Source: Saccoglossus kowalevskii
Taxonomy: Eukaryota; Hemichordata; Enteropneusta; Harrimaniidae
NCBI RefSeq assembly: GCF_000003605.2
Contig: NW_003107091.1
Location: 2,198-59,289, forward strand
DNA length: 57,092 nt
Direction of reading: 5' to 3'
The notes beneath the pieces were generated by a model. The model saw only the letters and a list, made by a program, of their open reading frames with translations. It did not search any database and was not told where the DNA came from. Below, one piece after another: positions 50,401-57,092 of the stretch. The position numbers and the translations under genes were made by a program. Numbering within the stretch: position 1 is the first letter of the stretch; every line of letters begins with the position of its first letter.

Positions 50401-51644
50401 TTGAACTTGATCAATCCAGACATGTCTTGGATACGGATCCAGAACTGAATTCTTTAACAAAATGGCCGCCAGTCGGCCATTTCAAACTTGATCCGAAAAA
50501 AAAAAGACGTGCATCAAGGTCCTATTATGTTTAATGTATGTACCAAATTTGAACAAAATCCATCCATGCATAACTGAGATACCGGGTCCGGAATGGTGAA
50601 AATGTGCGATTTCAATGCATTTTCGGCCTTAAAGCGGCCCCATTTGGCTATCGTTAATGAGATCATGAAACAAATGCACATACATATTTGTGACATGATG
50701 TACCTTGTGTGTGTGAAGTTTGAACTCGATCAATCCAAGCATGTCTCAGATACGGATCCAGAACTGAATTCTTTAAAACAAAATGGCCGCCAGTCGGCTA
50801 TTTCGAACCCGATCCAAAAAAAAAAAAGACGTGCATCAAGGTCCTATTATGTTTAATGTATGTACCAAATTTAAACAAAATCTGTCCATGCATAACTGAG
50901 ATCCGGGTCCGGAATGGTGAAAATGTGCGATTTTGATGCATTTTCGGGCTTAAAATGGCCGCTATTCGGCTATCGTTAATCGGATCATGAAAAAAATGCA
51001 TGTGCATATGTCCCATATAATGTGTGATGTATGAGTGAAGTTTGAACTTAATCGGTCCATGCATGTTCGAGATACAGGTGATCACGGACGCACGGACGCA
51101 CGGATGCACGGACGCACGGACGCACGGACGCACACAGGGCAAACCATAAGTCCCCGTTTTCGGACTACGTCCGAACGGGGACTAATTAAGCATTTTTTTG
51201 CAGCAAACACATGTCATTTTGAAATACGCCACAAAAAATCCATTATGAGCTTGGGTCAGAGTGCACCAGTTTAATTTATTTGAAAACAGTTGAAACTTAA
51301 ATTTTTTTTCTAAAGATGGACGATTTTAATTTAATTATATTTAATTATAATTTACCAAGCATTGACAATACACCTAACAGTGAATTACGCTAATAATATA
51401 TTTTATATTAATACAATGTACAACCATTGCTGAAATGTACATGAAACTAAAAAGGCACTAGAGGAAGCAGACACCAGACAGGAACATTAAGCAAGGCAGT
51501 ATGCAAGGCAAATAAAAGAACTACCAGGTATGTGTACCTACCATGAGCCACCCAACCGTGTTTACATGAATCGCAGGTTCGGATATGTACCTTGCCAGGG
51601 GAAAAACATTCACACGAACAATTTGGCAGTGTGCAGCGGATCGC
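26487..51644 (-). CDS. BNC2: Basonuclin (BNC1/BNC2 family) zinc-finger protein, start-codon exon not found
   Basis: Three exons (51644-51542, 34100-33865, 29468-26487) join with GT-AG introns and matching phases into about 1106 residues, close to the size of vertebrate BNC2. Residues 1-34 are the N-terminal Cys/His module ending HGWVAH. Residues 36-113 are the conserved basonuclin block with [20 protein letters not shown]. Later segments include [13 protein letters not shown] and three separated pairs of C2H2 fingers with the typical RSRNRHS/RSRDRHS ends. In vertebrates basonuclins are nuclear DNA-binding regulators of epithelial, germ and mesenchymal cells; this role is inherited by inference. 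The AIRCT start and DKLST motif are closer to BNC2 than to BNC1, but an invertebrate single-copy gene is probably co-orthologous to both. The first exon should encode a short M-x-E-like start ending in phase 0. Confidence 0.95.
29469..31072. other. Basonuclin intron, proximal part, no exon recognised
   Basis: AT-rich intron. A roughly 60 bp segment is duplicated near 30690-30830 (AGTCCATGTAATAC and TGTATTCTG repeated). TACTGTATTCACTCTATTA at about 30252 belongs to a dispersed TACYGTATTTGCTCTA end family also seen near 31880, 46048 and 46940. Confidence 0.45.
31073..31318 (-). CDS. Possible exon or retroposed fragment of unknown protein inside a basonuclin intron
   Basis: The minus-strand frame is open from about 31318 to a TAA at 31073. 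It reads as balanced protein sequence ([20 protein letters not shown], then [13 protein letters not shown]) with more CpG-containing codons than the intron around it. No ATG-promoter context is evident and the upstream splice site is unclear. It could be the last exon of a nested gene, a retrocopy fragment or chance. I do not recognise it. Confidence 0.28.
31959..32284. mobile_element. MITE with CARGGGTTTTTCTA ends and TTGAC duplication
   Basis: The left end CAAGGGTTTTTCTA matches the inverted right end CAGGGGTTTTTCTA. TTGAC flanks both sides (31954-31958 and 32285-32289). The element is 326 bp, more GC-rich than its surroundings, and has no ORF of note. The CA-start TIR suggests hAT, but the visible duplication is 5 bp rather than 8 bp. 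Confidence 0.72.
32793..33103. other. Assembly gap of 311 N
   Basis: A run of N within the basonuclin intron between 33865 and 29468. ORFs reported through it are meaningless. The joined basonuclin phases show that no essential coding exon must lie in the gap, although an optional exon could. Confidence 1.
33865..34100 (-). CDS. BNC2: Basonuclin conserved-block exon
   Basis: The acceptor is tttaattcag and the donor GTTTGT. It encodes 78 residues from [11 protein letters not shown] to GYVLQ, including [20 protein letters not shown] and [14 protein letters not shown]. This is the best-conserved non-finger part of basonuclins. The Met at 34098 is internal, because the frame and split codon continue from the exon at 51542. 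Confidence 0.95.
34101..37970. other. Large basonuclin intron, distal part
   Basis: Apart from the MITE at 34647-34851 I see only AT-rich intron. No exon with paired splice sites and coding sense was found. A fragment TACTATTTGCTCTATTAGTAG at about 34480 belongs to the dispersed TACYGTATTTGCTCTA family. Confidence 0.45.
34647..34851. mobile_element. Palindromic ACTGTAAAAT MITE, copy A5
   Basis: Starts TACTGTAAAATTTGAGCTGG and ends AAGTATTTTACAGTA. It has lost about 10 bp of the left TTTATTTTCGC block but is otherwise collinear with 11861-12067. Confidence 0.8.
37975..38560. repeat. Higher-order tandem array, about 149 bp period, rich in CCACACCCACC
   Basis: GGGATAGCCACACCCACCAA recurs at about 38093, 38243 and 38392. 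Each 149 bp unit contains three CCACACCCAC boxes, plus CCAGAGCTCCACATGTGGC and AGCCTGGG blocks. CACACCC/CCACCC is the core bound by KLF/Sp-type factors. The several 130-160 codon minus-strand open frames here are by-products of the repeat. Confidence 0.88.
39187..39384. mobile_element. Palindromic ACTGTATAATACTT MITE, copy A6
   Basis: Starts TACTGTATAATACTTTATTT and ends AAAAGTATTATACAGT, with the family's internal TTTTCGCT and CAGTGAAAATAA blocks. Confidence 0.8.
39385..48420. other. Large basonuclin intron, middle part, no gene supported
   Basis: Nine kilobases of AT-rich intron. Fragments of the dispersed TACYGTATTTGCTCTA family occur near 46048 and 46938. A C-run (48360-48371) and a G-run (about 48210-48221) border the next array. 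Open frames of 60-80 codons at 45300-45540 and 46960-47205 have no splice or codon support. Confidence 0.45.
48424..49972. repeat. About 60-65 bp tandem array with a CArG box and an AGGTCA palindrome per unit, about 24 units
   Basis: The unit reads GACAGGTCACATGTTGACCT, then GATAAAGATGACAGCCCTTA, then TATGGATGGAGCTAATATG. By eye CCTTATATGG, a perfect SRF-type CArG box, is intact in about 19 of 24 units. AGGTCACATGTTGACCT, an inverted pair of nuclear-receptor half-sites with a 5 bp spacer, is intact in about three quarters. Unit length varies slightly (GATAAAGATGAC versus GAGAGATGAC variants). Confidence 0.93.
50117..51186 (+). mobile_element. Helentron/pearl-like non-autonomous element (HINE)
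   Basis: The 5' end carries the palindrome GTCATTGTCAATGAC, then CGTCCCCGTTCCG. About three core repeats of roughly 320 bp follow (ATCCATCCATGCAT and ATTTTCGGCCTTAAA blocks at about 50229, 50550 and 50873), then an (ACGGACGC)n microsatellite at 51083-51133. The 3' end is a hairpin (51149-51183) with arms AGTCCCCGTT and AACGGGGACT, ending in CTAAT. The 5' GTCCCCGTT is the inverse of the 3' arm, as expected for the subterminal inverted repeats of Helentron-associated elements. Bivalve pearl elements, from memory, have similar core repeats and an ACGG microsatellite. No protein is encoded. Confidence 0.72.
51083..51133. repeat. (ACGGACGC)n microsatellite inside the Helentron-like element
   Basis: About six tandem copies of the 8 bp unit, one carrying a G-to-T change (ACGGATGC). 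It lies just before the terminal hairpin. Confidence 0.9.
51542..51644 (-). CDS. BNC2: Basonuclin exon with the N-terminal Cys/His module
   Basis: The exon starts in phase 0 after ttttccactag with AIRCT and ends one base into an alanine codon at GTAGGT. It encodes C-x4-C-x-C-x-C-F, then PGK, then C-x2-C-x-H-G-W-x2-H. The long open frames in the other phases at this locus are shadows. Joined to 34100, the split codon gives alanine, as in vertebrate basonuclins (VAHA). Confidence 0.93.
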
Positions 51645-51960
51645 CTAGTGGAAAAAAAAGAAGAGAATAATTGTAGACAGTATGAAACATCAGGGATTAG
51701 GCATTTGCATGTCATGTACTGATTTCTATTTGCCCTAGTAAATAAGCTTGTCATTCAGCCAACCTTTCAGGAGAACACCAAGACAGGCTGTGATAAAAAA
51801 AAACACAGTAACTCAGTTGTTTGAAATTTATTCTCTAACAGCATCTACTGTACTAATACATCTATATCAGCTAGGATCAATTTGTTCATCTGCTAAAAAA
51901 TGGGGGTGTTGTGTGTTCAAAATTGAACGGGTGAATATAGATTTACTGGTGCCACTCAAA

Positions 51961-52843
51961 GCAGGGGACACTGGGTGAGTGCAGGGGACACTGGGTGGGT
52001 GCAGGGGACACTGGGTGGGTGCAGGGGACACTGGGTGGGTGCAGGGGACACTGGGTGGGTGCAGGGGACACTGGGTGGGTGCAGGGGACACTGGGTGAGT
52101 GCAGGGGACACTGGGTGAGTGCAGGGGACACTGGGTGAGTGCAGGGGACACTGGGTGAGTGCAGGGGACACTGGGTGAGTGCAGGGGACACTGAGTGAGT
52201 GCAGGGGACACTGGGTGAGTGCAGGGGACACTGGGTGAGTGCAAGGGACACTGAGTGAGTGCAGGAGACACTGGGTGAGTGCATGAGACACTGGGTGAGT
52301 GCAGGGGACATTGGGTGAGTGCAGGGGACACTGGGTGAGTGCAGGGGACACTGGGTGAGTGCAGGGGACACTGGGTGAGTGCAGGGGACACTGGGTGAGT
52401 GCAGGGGACACTGGGTGGGTGCAGGGGACACTTGGTGAGTGCAGGGGACACTTGGTGAGTGCAGGGGACACTGGGTGAGTGCAGGAGACACTGGGTGAGT
52501 GCAGGGGACACTGGGTGGGTGCAGGGGACACTGGGTGGGTGCTGGGGACACTGGGTGGGTGCAGGGGACACTGGGTGAAAGCAGGGGACACTGGGTGAAA
52601 GCAGGGGATACTGGGTGGGTGCAGGGGACACTGGGTGAACGCAGGGGACACTGGGTGGGTGCAGGGGACACTGGGTGGGTGCAGGGGACACTGGGTGAAA
52701 GCAGGGGACACTGGGTGAAAGCAGGGGACACTGGGTGGGTGCAGGGGACACTGGGTGAAAGCAGGGGACACTGGGTGAAAGCAGGGGACACTGGGTGAAA
52801 GCAGGGAACACTGGGTGGGTGCAGGGGACATTGGGTGAGCGCA
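51961..52843. repeat. 20 bp G-rich minisatellite, about 44 units
   Basis: The unit is GCAGGGGACACTGGGTGAGT, with an almost invariant 20 bp period. Three endings occur: GTGAGT, GTGGGT and GTGAAA. They cluster: GTGGGT first (to about 52080), GTGAGT in the middle, then an irregular GTGGGT/GTGAAA/GTGAAA pattern from about 52540 to 52800. All three minus-strand frames are open for more than 300 codons because 20 bp repeats lacking stops keep every frame open. It begins about 300 bp upstream of the first recognised basonuclin exon. Confidence 0.95.
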
Positions 52844-52844
52844 C

Positions 52845-54190
52845 ACACACACTGGGTAGGCTGAGTTAGCACACATGTTCATGTGGTTGGGTGTGGCAAG
52901 CATAAAACAGTTGAACGCAAGGGTTAATGACAAGTACTAAATGGGTGTGGCTAGTTGAGATGGGTACTGTTGGGTTTGGAGAGTTCAGTGCTAGATTGCA
53001 GCATTTGGGTTTGGAGAGTTCACTTCAGTGCTAGACTGCAGCAGCTGCGCTTGCAGAATTCTCTAAGTTGACCTGGATCTGCTGCAAGTAAGCTGCAGGA
53101 TGGCATGAACGCTCAGAGCAATATGTCTTCAGAACTGCATTCACTAAAAAGTCCCTCTATCCCCGGTCTGGAAACAGCTATTGTCTAAGGTGTGAATTTT
53201 CCTCAGTGCTCGGACAGCCCGGGGTATGGCTCTCTGTGAAGCATAGTCTCTTGAGAGCAGAGCATTCTATTGAAATGATTGATTCATTGTTCCTTGCATA
53301 TTCTAGTTATTACAACCAAAAAAGACACACTGATACATTTATATATAGATTTAGAAGCTCGACACAATTCTTTAGCCGGCAGGTCATTCTACAGTGGCAT
53401 ACTGACATTATTATTCGTGAATATCGCACTTAAATTTGAGGTACTCAGGGATCACAACTTGGAACACTTCTAACAACCTTGATCGGTAGGCCCGTTTTAT
53501 TCGTCATGTGTTTTAGAAAGATCAATATTTTTTTCATTTATTGGATAACTTAAACCTAGTTGTAGTTGGTGGGTCAGTTCATTGTGCTTGTTTTATTATA
53601 TTATATACAGTATACGTATCATATTTAGGCATTCACTTTTTTTGTTCAAAATAAGGCCTCTCGCCAATTTATTGCCATTGTCATTATTTTTGTTTTTAAG
53701 CATATATTTGGAATGTAGTTTCCAATGCTGGTGACATCATGTCTCTAAGAATAACATCCTGCAGTATCAATTCTTTAGCACTGCCAGGAATTGAGTAGAG
53801 AGACTTTTTTTTAATTTATTTACGGACGCCATTTTCTTTTCGATTTACTAAACTTACTCGACGTGTTTTCAGCGGGTTGGCCCCTTTTATAGTAAGAAAA
53901 CAACATTCAACCATAATATTTGTTTTTCATGTGAATAGATATGTACATTTACTTTTTGGTGATGTGGTTAGTTTTTCTCTCGGATGTTCCTATTTTGATA
54001 AATCATGGTGATAAGCTGGCATTCGATCAAAGTCTAAACAGGACTAATAAACATGCCTTAAATTATTTAATTGGCAATCAGGTCATGCTGCTAGATATTT
54101 GATTTCAAACTAGTTTAAAACTGAAATTAAGCAAGAAATTTTGAACTTTACAAATTTGTATTTGTGCATAACATTAATATTTCAATTACT
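52845..54190. other. Upstream region of the first recognised basonuclin exon
   Basis: Less AT-rich around 52950-53230, with repeated GGGTTTGGAGAGTTCA (about 52972 and 53008) and CTGCAGC motifs. A start-codon exon of basonuclin could lie here, but no ATG followed by a phase-0 GT donor stood out. The ORFs at 53206-53473 are unsupported. Confidence 0.4.
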
Positions 54191-54194
54191 AATC

Positions 54195-54268
54195 AATAGA
54201 ATAGAATAGAATAGAATAGAATAGAATAGAATAGAATAGAATAGAATAGAATAGAATAGAATAGAATA
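54195..54268. repeat. (AATAG)n pentanucleotide microsatellite, about 14 units
   Basis: An uninterrupted run of ATAGA units, probably length-polymorphic. Confidence 0.97.
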
Positions 54269-54544
54269 TGTATCACAGAACAAACGATATTACTGTGAGG
54301 GCGTTGACGATAATTGTCACATGAACAGTGAAATGATTCATTGCTTCTACTGTGATTCACATTTCATACAACATTTCCAACTATGCCAGCTAGAGTTGAC
54401 ATTACATGTAATAATTATAATGTATTTGATATAAATACCAAGATATTACAGCAAGTATTCACATAGCCTATGACCTCAGAATTACCATCAGTCAACTTTG
54501 GCACAAACCAAAGCGACTCATAGTACGCACAGACAGGTAGTGGC

Positions 54545-54745
54545 ACTAATTTTCACTGGGTTTAAATTTCGCTGATTTACCATTTCAGGCATATTCAGTG
54601 GGTTTTAAATTCACGGTTTTATCATTTAGATAATGTGTTCTATGCTAAATTTCACATATTCACTGGGTCTTAATTTAATGCATTTTCCAGTCAGCGAAAT
54701 AAGCAAAATAAAAACCCAGTGAATAATTAATCCTTTTACAGTATA
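54545..54745. mobile_element. MITE of the TTCACTGGGTTTTAATTT family, copy B2
   Basis: Left part TTTTCACTGGGTTTAAATTT, right end AAAACCCAGTGAATAATTAA followed by TCCTTTTACAGTA. The right end is the inverse of the start at 20819. It sits directly after an isolated single unit of the 43 bp repeat (54511-54545). Confidence 0.6.
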
Positions 54746-55800
54746 TTTTGTATGTCTGAATTTGTCAGGTTCTTTAGAAATTAAAATATTTTAATTGTAG
54801 CACAAATCAATTAAAAGCAAAATTGGAAATTAATAAATTCATTGAAGCAAATGATGCATTTTGAAATTAATGCCGGATGGAATTTGTAGCTACTAGTACA
54901 ATAATTTTAGCACTTAAACTGATGCCAAGTTATAGAAGGAACCATATCCATTGGTGATTTGTGAACTCCTGGAGTACTAGCAATTCAAAGGAATTTTGTT
55001 TTCTGATTGGGAATACTGTCAATATTTAATGAATTACAATAGCATTTGGCTGAACTCATGTAGCTCTATTGAATCATATATGTATTGAAAACCAATTGAA
55101 GTGAAATGAAACAACCTTACTAAGAAAGACACAGAGAAAAAAAAAATTCACAACACATGTACTACATTTAGGCTCTAAGCCCAAGCGACTTGTTAACAGT
55201 TTTTTTTCCATTGTTGATCTGCATTGGTTTCATTTCATCCATGAAAACCCCTGACAAAACAGACACAAAGAATTCAAGTGATAGTATCAGAATTGAGAAA
55301 CACAGAACAACAATTTGTAATTTCATACGATCAGTGCCTTGGCAACTGACATGACACAATCATACTACAACACCACTCAAGTCATGAACTAAGAAAATTG
55401 TCAGGTTCTCACAAGGACTTGAAACGCAATACAACCGAGAAACAGAGAGTGCATTTTCCACTCAATGTGTGTTATTAAACCATTAACAGGCTTTGATTTA
55501 TACCCAATAAACTAACTTCAAACTAAACAATCTTAACAATAAAGTCCTCCAACAACAAACGGGAGCTACTCAGTTCTTGACAGGACAAATGTGAAAAACT
55601 CACCATATCCGACCGCTTGCTTGCCTGGCTTATATTATTTCAGAGTGACATTTCAGTCTCAGCTACGGAGTTCTTTGGAATTCGAAAATCCAGTGGGTGG
55701 TCTCATTGTTGAAACCGATACTTGCCAACAATGCACAGGACAAGTTTTATCATTTCAGTTGCCAAGCAAATAGCATACCTCATAGTACTAGAGCTGGTAT

Positions 55801-57092
55801 TGACAAACCAAAGAAACTCACAGTATGTAGAGATGGGTAGAGGCACAAACCGAAGAGACTCATAGTACGCAGAGACAGGGTAGTGGCACAAACCAAAGAG
55901 ACTCACAGTACGCAGAAACGGGGTAGTGGCACAAACCAAAGAGACTCATAGTACGCAGAGACAGGGCAGTGGCACAAACCGAAGAGACTCATAGTACGCA
56001 CAGACGGGGTAGTGGCACAAACCAAAGGGACTCACAGTACGCAGACGGGGTAGTGGCACAAACCAAAGAGACTCACAGTGCAGAAACGGGGTAGTGGCAC
56101 AAACCAAAGAGACTCACAGTACGCAGAAACGGGAGTGGCACAAACCAAAGAGACTCACAGTACGCAGAGACGAGGCAGTGGCACAAACCAAAGAGACTCA
56201 CAGTACGCAGAGACGAGGCAGTGGCACAAACCAAAGAGATTCATAGTACGCAGAGACAGGGTAGTGGCACAAACCAAAGAGACTCACAGTACGCAGAGAC
56301 AGGGCAGTGGCACAAACCAAAGAGACTCATAGTACGCAGAGACAGGATAGTGGCACAAACCAAAGAGACTCATAGTACGCACAGACGGGGTAGTGGCACA
56401 AACCAAAGAGACTCATAGTATGTAGAGACAGGGCAGTGGCACAAACCAAAGAGACTCATAGTACGCACAGACGGGGTAGTGGCACAAACCAAAGAGACTC
56501 ACAGTACGCAGAGACAGGGCAGTGGCACAAACCAAAGAGACTCATAGTACGCAGAGACGAGGTAGTGGCACAAACCAAAGAGACTCACAGTGCGCAGAAA
56601 CGGGGTAGTGGCACAAACCAAAGAGACTCACAGTACGCAGAGACGAGGTAGTGGCACAAACCAAAGAGACTCACAGTACGCAGAGACGAGGCAGTGGCAC
56701 AAACCAAAGAGACTCACAGTACGCAGAGACAGGGCAGTGGCACAAACCAAAGAGATTCATAGTACGCAGAGACGAGGCAGTGGCACAAACCAAAGAGACT
56801 CACAGTACACAGAGACGGGGTAGTGGCACAAACCAAAGAGACTCACAGTACACAGAGACGGGGTAGTGGCACAAACCAAAGAGACTCACAGTACGCAGAG
56901 ACGGGGTAGTGGCACAAACCAAAGAGACTCACAGTACACAGAGACGGGGTAGTGGCACAAACCAAAGAGACTCACAGTACGCAGAGACAGAGCAGTGGCA
57001 CAAACCAAAGAGACTCATAGTACGCAGAGACAGGATAGTGGCACAAACCAAAGAGACTCATAGTACGCACAGACGGGGTAGTGGCACAAACC
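55801..57092. repeat. 43 bp tandem array running off the right edge, about 30 units visible
   Basis: The unit is CACAAACCAAAGAGACTCAC, then AGTACGCAGAGACGGGGTAG, then TGG. Variants (CATAGTACGCACAGAC, GAGGCAG, GACAGGG) are mixed through the array, suggesting repeated unequal exchange or gene conversion. Plus-strand open frames of 65-84 codons are repeat artefacts. The array continues beyond 57092. Confidence 0.95.

Noticed and set aside
51867-52933. Three overlapping minus-strand ORFs of over 300 codons rich in Cys, Pro, His and Ser, and a plus-strand ORF at 52499-52798
   Set aside because: They are produced by a 20 bp stop-free repeat, which keeps all frames open. The same peptide repeats in each frame, as expected from repetition and not from selection on one frame.
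56078-56866. Plus-strand ORFs repeating AQTKETHSTQRR
   Set aside because: They are by-products of the 43 bp minisatellite: the same peptide appears in several overlapping frames.

Overview
The window is animal nuclear DNA. It is AT-rich, with short exons, GT-AG introns of 0.1 to 17 kb, many small inverted-repeat transposons and long minisatellite arrays. There are no bacterial operons, rRNA genes, convincing tRNA genes or CRISPR arrays. The main gene is a single BNC2-like basonuclin, a family shared by vertebrates and invertebrates. That and the repeat types suggest a marine invertebrate, perhaps an invertebrate deuterostome such as a hemichordate or lancelet, or a mollusc. I cannot name a species.

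Two genes are well supported, both on the minus strand and arranged head to tail. (1) A WD40-repeat gene occupies 4330-19962. I built it as 15 exons whose splice sites and codon phases all agree, giving about 740 residues with only the N-terminus missing. It has three tandem Cys/His modules followed by a WD40 beta-propeller. I do not recognise a named ortholog. (2) Basonuclin spans 26487-51644: a 103 bp exon with the N-terminal Cys/His module, a 236 bp exon, and a 2982 bp last exon with three pairs of C2H2 zinc fingers. The start-codon exon was not found. An unidentified minus-strand ORF lies at 503-880, and another possible exon lies inside a basonuclin intron near 31.1-31.3 kb. An assembly gap lies at 32793-33103.

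The most striking observation is that both genes carry the same zinc-ligand pattern, C-x(2-5)-C-x-C-x2-[FYW] ... C-x2-C-x-H-x4-H. It occurs three times in the WD40 protein and once in basonuclin. From memory it also matches the Cys/His cluster of the KAT2A/KAT2B (GCN5/PCAF) N-terminal domain.

Layout: 0-2.3 kb, unknown ORF and small transposons; 3.4-4.3 kb, 91 bp satellite; 4.3-20 kb, WD40 gene with introns full of MITEs; 20-26.5 kb, spacer with a 41 bp CCAAT-box array and a 38 bp array; 26.5-34.1 kb, last two basonuclin exons and the gap; 34.1-51.5 kb, a 17.4 kb basonuclin intron with a CACCC-rich array at 38 kb, an array carrying CArG boxes and AGGTCA palindromes at 48.4-50 kb, and a Helentron/pearl-like element at 50.1-51.2 kb; 51.5-51.6 kb, first recognised basonuclin exon; 52-52.8 kb, G-rich 20 bp array; 54.2 kb, AATAG microsatellite; 55.8 kb to the window end, 43 bp array.

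Gene models were spliced by eye. Database identities, transcription and copy numbers were not tested.
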